A stretch of DNA of 32,304 nt from a virus. The stretch spans positions 1 to 32,304 of the IMG/VR virus record IMGVR_UViG_3300022074_000207, one strand, 5' to 3'. Numbering within the stretch: position 1 is the stretch's first letter; each line of letters opens with the position of its first letter. The position numbers and the translations under genes were made by a program. The notes under the pieces are model-generated. The model was given only the letters and a program-made list of their open reading frames with translations. It searched no databases and was not told the DNA's origin. Shown here one piece after another: positions 1-4,991 of the stretch.

Positions 1-291
1 TGTGCGCGGCTTATATTTGTTGTAACGCTGCATTGTCTGCGCGATTGCCTTGGCTGGCTCCATGCCTTCTTGCTGTCCAATCATTGGCTGATACTTGTCC
101 AACCCAAGGATTAGATCGGCACCATCCTGAACCATGATTCCGCACCACGGCCTAGCAGCCATTGGCATCTTCACACCAAGGTGGCGACAGAACAGCTTGA
201 GAATGTACTCATCTTTGGTCTGGGTGGCACCTGATGCGCTGTCGTGCTTTGCGCCAAACTCTTTTCTGTAGTCTGGTATTTCCTGTGTCAT
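1..291 (-). CDS. Hypothetical phage protein, N-terminal part (cut by left edge)
   Basis: The frame is open for 97 codons from an ATG at 291 to the left edge, so only the N-terminus is present. AAGG lies six bases before the ATG, a usable ribosome site. The protein begins MTQEIPDYRKEFGAKHDS and has a short Cys-containing stretch (LFCRHLGVKMPM, then RPWCGIMV). I see no signal peptide, membrane segment or known motif, and I do not recognise the family. It is the first leftward gene after the divergent control region at 292-380 and faces the XRE regulator at 381. If the genome is circular, it would head the same leftward operon that ends at 29025. The frame is clear and the function unknown. Confidence 0.7.
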   Translation of the reverse strand, partial: MTQEIPDYRKEFGAKHDSASGATQTKDEYILKLFCRHLGVKMPMAARPWCGIMVQDGADLILGLDKYQPMIGQQEGMEPAKAIAQTMQRYNKYKPRT

Positions 292-380
292 AACATGCCT
301 TATCGTGTGTTATCGTGTCTTTCGTCAACACTAATTGCATACTGATTGACTATCTGTCAACAACAATGTAAGAAAAAAGA
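292..380. promoter_or_regulatory. Divergent promoter/operator region
   Basis: This is the gap between two genes that start back to back. It contains a tandem direct repeat, TTATCGTGTG then TTATCGTGTC (300-319), and two copies of GTCAACA (325-331 and 357-363). On the minus strand these copies read as -35-like TTGACG (328-323) and TTGACA (360-355). TTGACG is followed after 18 bases by GATAAG, a fair sigma-70-like match for the leftward gene. A rightward TTGACT (346-351) sits 17 bases before TAAGAA, which would give an almost leaderless message for the regulator at 381. The repeats are seen directly; their role as operators for the neighbouring XRE protein is inference. Confidence 0.5.
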
Positions 381-584
381 ATGACGTTATCTGAGTATTT
401 AAAATCAAAGAAGATCAGCCAAGCCAAGTTTGCTTACAGGTGTAACTTGTCACGTGCCACTATCTGCCGGATATTGGACGGCAGCAGGTATCCGTCGCCG
501 GAAACCATGCGGCGCATCTTTTTGGCTAGTGAGGGCGAGGTAAAGCCGAATGACTTCTTCACAGAAAAAATGTCACAAATGTAA
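381..584 (+). CDS. XRE/Cro-like helix-turn-helix regulator
   Basis: A 67-residue protein that is almost wholly one helix-turn-helix domain. The pattern LSEYLKSKKISQAKFAYRCN, then LSRATICRILDG, then PSPETMRRIF is the usual XRE/Cro order of scaffold helix, recognition pair and packing helix, at about residues 3-50. Proteins of this type bind operator DNA as dimers and act as phage switches or early-gene repressors. It starts next to the divergent repeat-bearing region, a natural place for autoregulation. Only a weak purine run precedes the ATG, and a candidate -10 lies so close that the message could be nearly leaderless. The zinc protein gene at 550 begins inside its 3' end. The fold is fairly sure; its target and whether it is lytic or lysogenic control are unknown. 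Confidence 0.8.
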   Translation: MTLSEYLKSKKISQAKFAYRCNLSRATICRILDGSRYPSPETMRRIFLASEGEVKPNDFFTEKMSQM

Positions 585-714
585 CGGCAGCGGATGGGTG
601 CGTGTGCCATCGTCTTTTGACTATGGTGATGTTGTGCCTGATATCTGTTGGCGGTGTGACGGCACGGGCAAGGCGCGTGAAAAGGACGGCCATGAGCAAG
701 ATGCAGCGAAATAA
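550..714 (+). CDS. DnaJ-type two-knuckle zinc-binding microprotein
   Basis: A 54-residue protein. Two knuckles of the form CxxCxGxG are plain: CHKCNGSG at residues 8-15 and CWRCDGTG at 33-40. This spacing is the classic DnaJ cysteine-rich knuckle pair, which binds one zinc ion and contacts protein or nucleic acid. There is no J-domain and no room for one. The ATG overlaps the end of the XRE gene by 35 bases in another frame, with AGG nine bases upstream. Its end overlaps the nuclease start at 692, so the three genes look translationally coupled. Phages often carry lone DnaJ-knuckle proteins of unknown role; here the company of a nuclease suggests a nucleic-acid job, which is inference. Confidence 0.72.
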   Translation: MTSSQKKCHKCNGSGWVRVPSSFDYGDVVPDICWRCDGTGKAREKDGHEQDAAK

Positions 715-1084
715 GGGCAGTGCTTTTGAACGCTGGTGCTGTAATGAAATCAAAGATCATCTTGGTTATGAAAACGTGCGGCGCAATCTTTCTCAATATC
801 AAGAGGCTGGCGGTGCCGATATCCTGATCCCGCACTGGTCGATAGAGTGTAAACGCTACGCTAAAGGCCCAGTGGGCGGCTCTGAGGGCATGTGGCGGCA
901 AGCTGTGGACTCTGGCACCATGCACAAGCTATCGCCTTGTCTGATCGTTAAATATGACAGGCAGGAGCCAACCTGTCGTCTCTTTCTCTCTAGCGTGAAT
1001 CCTGAGTTTAGCGGCAGTGAGGCAACCGTCATTGTAGACATGCCGACATGGTTCTATATCGTGCGCGAGGGCATTCCTTTCTAA
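692..1084 (+). CDS. PD-(D/E)XK nuclease, Holliday-junction-resolvase type
   Basis: A 130-residue small nuclease. The catalytic series of the archaeal-type Holliday junction resolvase (Hjc) and related PD-(D/E)XK enzymes is visible: E13 in AFERW, D43 in GGADILIP, then E52 and K54 in SIECKRY. A WRQAV segment follows, as in the family. The length fits a minimal PD-(D/E)XK fold. In phages such enzymes cut branched DNA during recombination or before packaging, using divalent metal ions. The start is the ATG at 692 because AAGGAC stands just before it; the open frame upstream belongs to the zinc protein in another frame. It is the last gene of the short rightward operon. A related but non-resolvase DNA nuclease cannot be excluded. 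Confidence 0.7.
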   Translation: MSKMQRNKGSAFERWCCNEIKDHLGYENVRRNLSQYQEAGGADILIPHWSIECKRYAKGPVGGSEGMWRQAVDSGTMHKLSPCLIVKYDRQEPTCRLFLSSVNPEFSGSEATVIVDMPTWFYIVREGIPF

Positions 1085-1437
1085 TCAACAGGCTTGGCAA
1101 CAGCTATCCAAACCTGTAAACAGGTAGAGGGGCGTGTCATTTAGCGGTGAGATGTTGGGTGGTTTATCTTGATCGCCACTCAATGTTTTTGGAAAACAAG
1201 CACGTCCCTTTTTCACACAAACGATGCTTTTATGACAGGGGCTTTACTGTCAACACGATCCATGATATTAAGAGTTTCTTAGCATAGCCGCGCAGCAAAC
1301 GGCAGCATTGCCTAGTAAGCAGGGCAATGCCTTCATGCTTTCCTTTTATTTATATAAAAAAAGGCATGGCTGAGTGCATCGCATAGCATTCATTGCCGCG
1401 CAGCATTGCTAGGCATTTCCTCCCTGTAGAAAACTAA
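1085..1437. other. Non-coding, repeat-rich interval between convergent operons
   Basis: I see no convincing gene here. The interval holds a 14-base palindrome, ACCTGT-AA-ACAGGT (1112-1125). It has a minus-strand TTGACA (1253-1248) within CTGTCAACA. An 11-base direct repeat GCCGCGCAGCA occurs at 1287-1297 and 1395-1405, each preceded by GCATAGC. An inverted pair, GCATTGCC (1305-1312) and GGCAATGC (1323-1330), is followed by an A+T-rich stretch around 1340-1360 flanked by ATGCCTT and AAGGCAT. Iterated short repeats beside an A+T-rich tract can mark a replication origin or regulator sites; which, if either, is unknown. Confidence 0.5.
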
Positions 1438-1464
1438 AGAGGGGCTTTCGCCCCTCTCTTTTTT
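1438..1464. terminator. Bidirectional intrinsic terminator
   Basis: AGAGGGGC and GCCCCTCT form an eight-base-pair, G+C-rich stem around a TTTC loop. Reading rightward it is followed by C and six T. Reading leftward the loop is GAAA (a stable GNRA type) and the stem is followed by TTAGTTTTC. It sits exactly where the rightward operon ending at 1084 and the leftward operon ending at 1463 meet. The stop codon of the leftward MqsA-like gene lies inside the rightward T-run. Confidence 0.85.
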
Positions 1465-1906
1465 AGTCTGCATCATTTCTGTTTTTATTCTTTACGATGC
1501 TGAGATCAACGCCAGCAGCAGCCAGCTTCAACAGCATTCGCCCTGATGGGCTAGGCCAGCTTGATCTGTTCTCCCATCTCTTCACAGTCGTATCGCCCAC
1601 TCCAAGATATCGTGCAAAGCTGACGGCACTTTTGAAGCCAAGGCTTTTTCTCAAGTCCTTGATCTGCTTTACGGTCATGCCATCCATTGCCACCATTGCC
1701 GCATCATGCTGCGCCTTGATGCCCTCAAAGGCAGAAAAATGCTCCTCGCAGTTCCGGCAGAAGATCATAGGCATCCAATACTTCACGCGATGCCAACCCT
1801 TCTTATGCACAAGCTCAACCTTTTCATGGTAGCGTCGAGTATTCTTACACATGCAACTTGGACAAAAAGGGATTTTAATAGGCACTTTCTCGTTTAGTTC
1901 AATCAT
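1463..1906 (-). CDS. MqsA/YgiT-like zinc-finger and HTH regulator
   Basis: A 147-residue, two-part DNA-binding protein. Residues 15-53 form a zinc site with CPSC (15-18) and CRNC (50-53), followed by an acidic linker. Residues about 77-125 are an XRE-like helix-turn-helix (KQIKDLRKSLGF, FARYLGVGDTTVKRWENR). This order matches MqsA/YgiT-type antitoxins, in which the N-terminus holds zinc and the C-terminus binds DNA; E. coli MqsA is of similar size. No MqsR-like toxin is adjacent, so I read it as an orphan regulator. The start chosen is the ATG at 1906 because the operon's AAAGGATCA leader lies just before it; a longer frame to 1954 would run through that leader. It is the last gene of the leftward operon and ends in the terminator. 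Confidence 0.72.
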   Translation of the reverse strand: MIELNEKVPIKIPFCPSCMCKNTRRYHEKVELVHKKGWHRVKYWMPMIFCRNCEEHFSAFEGIKAQHDAAMVAMDGMTVKQIKDLRKSLGFKSAVSFARYLGVGDTTVKRWENRSSWPSPSGRMLLKLAAAGVDLSIVKNKNRNDAD

Positions 1907-1925
1907 CTTTCTGATCCTTTCTCTT

Positions 1926-2126
1926 TTACTTTTTGCGCCATACACGCCAGCCAATCCTTGGCACTTTCCTCATGCTGACGCTGCGGCTGCCATGATACCA
2001 ACGTATGCAGTCTTTGAAGCGCAGTGCCTCAATGTCAGTATCGAAAAGCATAAACTGCCCCACTTGCATGTTTGCTGCTAACTCGCCTTGAGGTGTGCGC
2101 GGTCTGCCAAACGTTGTTACCTTCAT
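1926..2126 (-). CDS. Small basic hypothetical protein
   Basis: A 66-residue protein I cannot assign. The first half is mixed (a GRPRTP stretch, then GQFMLFDTDIEALRFKDCI). The C-terminus is strongly basic and aromatic (SMRKVPRIGWRVWRKK), which would suit nucleic-acid binding. The start at 2126 follows an AAAGGGTCA leader, a one-base variant of the operon's repeated ribosome site. The ATG overlaps the stop of the upstream gene by four bases (ATGA), so the two are probably translationally coupled. It is too short for an MqsR-type toxin and shows no such pattern, although it lies directly upstream of the MqsA-like gene. Confidence 0.6.
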   Translation of the reverse strand: MKVTTFGRPRTPQGELAANMQVGQFMLFDTDIEALRFKDCIRWYHGSRSVSMRKVPRIGWRVWRKK

Positions 2127-2329
2127 GTCTCTGACCCTTTCTCTGCCAGCATCTGTTGAGCCAAGCGCATTTGACCGCCGACAAAATGTTTCACACCCTC
2201 ATATGATCCACCAGCGCTGCCGGTGATGCCAAATATTCCGCAGCAAATGTTGATGATCTTTTGTGGGTCTTTATCAACCTTGCTGATTTCAGATTTCAAT
2301 TCTGCCATTTTGCTTTGTAGTTTGGTCAT
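2123..2329 (-). CDS. Hypothetical small protein with a Gly-rich C-terminal half
   Basis: A 68-residue protein of unknown family. The first third is a charged helix (KMAELKSEISKVDKD). The middle holds NICCGIFGITGSAGGS, which is mildly hydrophobic and Gly-rich but too short and broken for a sure membrane span. It starts one base inside the upstream stop (TAATG), after a perfect AGAAAGGATCAGAG leader. Its last residues, LAEKGSET, are themselves encoded by the next copy of that leader, as in the upstream gene. The frame and start are well supported by leader and overlaps; function is unknown. Confidence 0.6.
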   Translation of the reverse strand: MTKLQSKMAELKSEISKVDKDPQKIINICCGIFGITGSAGGSYEGVKHFVGGQMRLAQQMLAEKGSET

Positions 2330-2526
2330 TACTCTGATCCTTTCTCTGCTAGTAATTTGTCAAAGATGCGCCGTGACTCCAGTAGTAATGCCACTGGTTC
2401 TGGCACCTTTCTCTTGCCTGTCTCGTAGTAATAAACAGCTTGCAGGCTTACACCTATACGCTTTGACATTGCGTTCTGTGATATGCCTAGGCGCTGCCTT
2501 TCAGCTTTGAATTGTTCTGCTGTCAT
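2329..2526 (-). CDS. XRE-family helix-turn-helix protein
   Basis: A 65-residue protein dominated by one XRE helix-turn-helix: FKAERQRLGISQNAMSKRIG, then VSLQAVYYYETGKRKVPEPV, at residues about 6-45. This is the standard Cro/C1 pattern with the conserved turn and a YETGKR end. Such small proteins repress or activate nearby promoters. The start at 2526 follows AAAGGTATAGC, a diverged form of the operon's leader. A 64-base gap with a hairpin separates it from the upstream gene. It is one of two XRE-type proteins in the left part, the other being at 381 on the opposite strand. The pair could form a two-repressor switch, which is inference. Confidence 0.78.
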   Translation of the reverse strand: MTAEQFKAERQRLGISQNAMSKRIGVSLQAVYYYETGKRKVPEPVALLLESRRIFDKLLAEKGSE

Positions 2527-2549
2527 GCTATACCTTTCTAGCTAGTGAA

Positions 2550-2581
2550 GGCAGGGGGTTTGCTGATCCTTTCTCCCTGCC
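2550..2581 (-). other. Hairpin carrying an orphan AAAGGATCA leader in its loop
   Basis: GGCAGGG (2550-2556) pairs with CCCTGCC (2575-2581), a seven-base-pair stem. The loop contains minus-strand AGAAAGGATCAGC, the same ribosome-binding leader that starts neighbouring genes. No start codon follows it at normal spacing. It lies in the gap between the genes at 2329 and 2591. It may be a relic of a lost gene, a processing or attenuation hairpin, or a binding site; the sequence does not decide. Confidence 0.45.
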
Positions 2582-2590
2582 TTTTCTTTG

Positions 2591-2836
2591 TTAGATGATG
2601 CGGCACGGTATGCCCTGATACTGGCAATAACCAAAGATTTGATAGAGTTTATCCGGCATTTCCCAATCGTCGGAAATCTGCACGTTGACCCCCTCTTTCT
2701 CTATGTTAAGCCACACGACGTAATCTTTGCCGATTGCCCATGCCGCGCCTTCTTCTGACACTGCTGTTGCCTCGCCTAATACGTTGCCAATGTAGCTACA
2801 GGCAAAGCTATATTTGGCTAGATGTTTCGTGTTCAT
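2591..2836 (-). CDS. Hypothetical small protein
   Basis: An 81-residue protein with no motif I recognise. It is mixed alpha/beta by eye, with an aromatic middle (AAWAIGKDYVVWLNIEKEG) and two Cys near the end (FGYCQ, IPCRII). There is no signal peptide or membrane span. The start is firm because a perfect AGAAAGGATCAGAGAA leader directly precedes the ATG at 2836. It is separated from the upstream gene by 19 bases and followed by the orphan-leader hairpin. Confidence 0.6.
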   Translation of the reverse strand: MNTKHLAKYSFACSYIGNVLGEATAVSEEGAAWAIGKDYVVWLNIEKEGVNVQISDDWEMPDKLYQIFGYCQYQGIPCRII

Positions 2837-2855
2837 TTCTCTGATCCTTTCTGTG

Positions 2856-3059
2856 TCAGCACCAGTGATCGGTGCCTATTGTGATGGGGCCAATGCCCGC
2901 GCTGTGTGTCGTGTCGCGTTCCAGTAGATCGTTCCAGCGTTGCCGTGCCTCTGTCTCTGTCTCGCAGACTTCCCAATGGTCATAGAGATAGACACCCTCT
3001 GCCCATTGCTGGCACGGCTCACCAGTGCCGCGCCGTTCTGTGTAGAATAAAACCCACAT
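2856..3059 (-). CDS. Hypothetical small protein
   Basis: A 67-residue protein beginning MWVLFYTERRG. The core pattern (GVYLYDHWEVCETETEARQR, then WNDLLERDT) suggests a short beta-strand pair followed by a helix. I do not know the family. The start at 3059 is chosen because GGAGG stands ten bases upstream, inside the end of the preceding gene; the longer open frame to 3203 is only a shadow of that gene. One base separates it from the upstream stop. Its ribosome site is of the plain GGAGG kind, not the AAAGGATCA leader used by many neighbours. Confidence 0.55.
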   Translation of the reverse strand: MWVLFYTERRGTGEPCQQWAEGVYLYDHWEVCETETEARQRWNDLLERDTTHSAGIGPITIGTDHWC

Positions 3060-3060
3060 A

Positions 3061-3228
3061 TCAAGTAAACCTCCGCAACTCTTGGTCATACTCTGACAGT
3101 TCAAGTATGCGCATGGCCTCGCGCAGTTTCTCTGCCTCATCCTCTGTGGCAAGGCATGTGCTAAACTCGTACGCAACCCAGCGCATAAATTGCTTTGCTT
3201 CATTATGGCGCATTGTTTTGTCTATCAT
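3061..3228 (-). CDS. Hypothetical small helical protein
   Basis: A 55-residue protein, largely charged helix (AKQFMRWVAYEFSTCL, then TEDEAEKLREAMRILEL). No known motif. The ATG at 3228 shares one base with the stop of the upstream membrane protein (TGATG) and has GGGGGCA just before it, so translation is probably coupled. The open frame extends further upstream to 3297, but that part overlaps the membrane-protein gene and lacks a ribosome site, so the short form is preferred. Confidence 0.5.
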   Translation of the reverse strand: MIDKTMRHNEAKQFMRWVAYEFSTCLATEDEAEKLREAMRILELSEYDQELRRFT

Positions 3229-3380
3229 CACTGCCCCCTGATTAGGTCTAGGGGTGTGATGCAGTACGGGTGGCCCCAATCGTTTACCAGTGCGCACCCA
3301 CTGGCGACGTTGAGCAAAAGAAAGGCTATTAACATTCCAAAGCTGATAGCCATCAGTGCGCCAATTATTGCTTGTTTCAT
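3228..3380 (-). CDS. Single-span small membrane protein
   Basis: A 50-residue protein with one clear hydrophobic segment at residues about 4-24 (AIIGALMAISFGMLIAFLLL), preceded by MKQ and followed by NVASGCALVNDWG. It could be a membrane-anchored peptide or carry a cleaved signal; the VASGC sequence is a poor lipobox because the -3 residue is Ala. The start is supported by AGGGGGCA seven bases or less before the ATG at 3380. The stop overlaps the next start (TGATG). Small single-span proteins in early phage operons often inhibit host functions or superinfection; that is only a possibility here. Confidence 0.5.
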   Translation of the reverse strand: MKQAIIGALMAISFGMLIAFLLLNVASGCALVNDWGHPYCITPLDLIRGQ

Positions 3381-3389
3381 GATTGCCCC

Positions 3390-3605
3390 CTAGTAACTGA
3401 TGCCGACAATGCGTTGCTTGCCGCTTTTGGTTGTCTCAATATCAACGTCAACACTTCTGCCTTCCATACCAGCATGAATGATGTATGCGTCCGATATGTT
3501 GGCCTTGGTGCGTACCGCTTGCCCCGTTGTGAATGTGATCTCAAAGGCAGGGTTGCCCATGCTGGAATTGTTCAGCCGCTTAATAGTTTTGATTGTCTTT
3601 CTCAT
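3390..3605 (-). CDS. Hypothetical small protein
   Basis: A 71-residue basic protein (MRKTIKTIKRLNNSSMG, then a beta-rich run such as AFEITFTTGQAVRTKA). It looks like a small all-beta or alpha/beta protein; I cannot name a family. The start at 3605 directly follows the leader AAGAAAGGATCAGAAACA, one of the nine repeats of this operon, while the longer frame to 3671 reads through that leader and is unlikely. A 16-base gap separates it from the Gp88-like gene upstream. Confidence 0.58.
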   Translation of the reverse strand: MRKTIKTIKRLNNSSMGNPAFEITFTTGQAVRTKANISDAYIIHAGMEGRSVDVDIETTKSGKQRIVGISY

Positions 3606-3621
3606 TGTTTCTGATCCTTTC

Positions 3622-4389
3622 TTAATGGGTGATGAATACAACAGGCTTTGACGCCTGCCAGCACAAGCCACATGCGCCGCAATCTGGCGCTAGTGTCTCT
3701 TCACCCTTTGCAGCCAGCTTGCCGGTGGCCTTGCTGATTTGTGTAGGGCATTTAAAAGCCTGTTTCTCTGTGACAAGCGCAACAGCCCTATCATCATCAT
3801 ATGACAGCGCGGCAAACTTTTGGCTGTAACTGCCAGAGAAGCGTACAGCAAAGCGCATGCCGCATGCATTGCGTAGGGTAAGCAGTGATTGCCCTATAGC
3901 GCGTTCTTGGCTGTCCGTCGCGTCGGGTTGGTTGGCCGTGTATCCGTACACATGCAGCGCTGGAAACATGCCAAGCCATTTTGCCCATTGTGCGACGTAT
4001 GCAACGGAAAAGAAGTCACCCAATACATGCAGACGCACAAGAAAGCCTTTTGGGTGCTTGGCCTGATAGAAAGATAAATCAGCCTCTATCTGTTCAACTA
4101 ATGCGTCATCTGCCGCGTAGCGTGTAGCGTTCATCATGTTGTTACCATAGCAGTCACCCCAATGGATGCATGAACGGGGACAGGTGGCGCGTTCTTCTAG
4201 CGTCACGGTAAAGATAGGAAAGCCTGCCAGCTTGCCCTTGGTGACGCGCTTGCCTAGCTTGGTGTTGGTGCTTTTCTTCACCACCCTTTCGCTTGCGGCC
4301 ATACCATCGGCCACACTCTTAGCGCGTAGGTCATGATACACACTGCGGCCAGCCAATACGGCCATTTGTGTTTTTGTCATTTGTTGCAT
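3622..4389 (-). CDS. Gp88-like Cys-rich phage protein
   Basis: A 255-residue protein and the largest in this operon. An N-terminal Cys cluster, TCPRSCIHWGDCYG (C70, C74, C80), is followed by VRLHVLGDFFSVAYVAQW (an R..., GDF, Y...W pattern). A C-terminal cluster follows with C214 and then CGACGLCW (C237, C240, C243). This layout recalls the gene-product-88 family of phages, whose biochemical role is not established to my knowledge. The seven or more conserved-looking Cys suggest a bound metal, zinc or an iron-sulphur cluster. There is no CxxxCxxC radical-SAM motif. The start at 4389 has AGGATCAGC ten bases upstream; a second ATG at 4380 is possible. A 93-base gap with small hairpins precedes it. 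Confidence 0.6.
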   Translation of the reverse strand: MQQMTKTQMAVLAGRSVYHDLRAKSVADGMAASERVVKKSTNTKLGKRVTKGKLAGFPIFTVTLEERATCPRSCIHWGDCYGNNMMNATRYAADDALVEQIEADLSFYQAKHPKGFLVRLHVLGDFFSVAYVAQWAKWLGMFPALHVYGYTANQPDATDSQERAIGQSLLTLRNACGMRFAVRFSGSYSQKFAALSYDDDRAVALVTEKQAFKCPTQISKATGKLAAKGEETLAPDCGACGLCWQASKPVVFITH

Positions 4390-4482
4390 GATTGCTGATC
4401 CTTTTTGCTAGTGTCTGATGGGCCTCATCAGTGCCGGCATAACCGGCAGACATAGCGCGACGGCGCCGCGCCATGTTTCGGC

Positions 4483-4746
4483 CTAAAAGTTGACGCCTTG
4501 CAGCTTGGTGAATGTCTCGTTATCGGTATCAATCTTGTAAGTTGCGTGATGATCGAAAACGCCAAACTTGTTACGCTTGTAAACATAGACGTTACCAATC
4601 CAATCATCCCATGAAGGCTTGTGACCAAAGGCACGATATTGCCTGATAAACTTGTTCCGCATGTCGGTGAGCGTTTTGCTACGCTCGAGGATACGCATAC
4701 CGTCAAACTGTTGTTGCACGGGTGACTGTTTTGTCCAGTAGTACAT
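4483..4746 (-). CDS. Hypothetical protein
   Basis: An 87-residue protein rich in aromatic and basic residues (MYYWTKQSPVQQQFDGMR, later KPSWDDWIGNVYVYKRNKFG). It may be a compact alpha/beta protein; I do not recognise it. The start at 4746 is preferred over the ATG at 4752 because the AAAGGATCA leader is nine bases before the first and overlaps the second. Two bases separate it from the upstream stop, and the leader encodes the last residues of that upstream protein (EYKGS). It is the second gene of the leftward operon. Confidence 0.6.
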   Translation of the reverse strand: MYYWTKQSPVQQQFDGMRILERSKTLTDMRNKFIRQYRAFGHKPSWDDWIGNVYVYKRNKFGVFDHHATYKIDTDNETFTKLQGVNF

Positions 4747-4748
4747 AA

Positions 4749-4991
4749 TCATGATCCTTTGTATTCTACGAGATTGATAACAAGGCCAACGAGTGACCAG
4801 AAGAACGACACAAAGCCAACCGCTGCCAGCCCTATGCCAAGATAAAAGCCGATCTGGTCATGCGGTATCGTTTGCATGATTAGTGCGCCAGCAAGGCCAA
4901 TGCCAATGCTGGCAATGACAAGAATGGAAAAGACGATGGCCTGAAGCTTGGCAATGGTCTTAGGGTGTCTGTGAAAAACTGCGCGTTGCAT
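4749..4991 (-). CDS. Two-span small membrane protein, first gene of the leftward operon
   Basis: An 80-residue protein with two predicted membrane spans: residues about 17-39 (AIVFSILVIASIGIGLAGAL) and about 48-72 (FYLGIGLAAVGFVSFFWSLV). The loop between them is short and the N-terminus is basic (QRAVFHRHPKTIAK), which suggests an N-in, C-in hairpin. It is holin-sized, but its place at the head of an early-type operon far from the endolysin argues for another membrane role, such as superinfection exclusion or host-envelope interference; this is inference. The ATG at 4991 follows AAAGGATCAAACATT, a copy of the operon's leader. Confidence 0.62.
   Translation of the reverse strand: MQRAVFHRHPKTIAKLQAIVFSILVIASIGIGLAGALIMQTIPHDQIGFYLGIGLAAVGFVSFFWSLVGLVINLVEYKGS

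Noticed and set aside
434-925. 163-residue open frame on the minus strand
   Set aside because: It lies antisense to three well-supported rightward genes, is His/Arg/Cys-rich in the way of shadow frames, and has no ribosome site or motif.
4302-4470. Possible small leftward gene (starting MARRRRAMSAGY) in the 93-base gap before the Gp88-like gene
   Set aside because: It would run about 90 bases into the Gp88-like gene in another frame and its later residues look like a shadow. The gap's short inverted repeats (for example TGCCGG/CCGGCA) explain the sequence as well.
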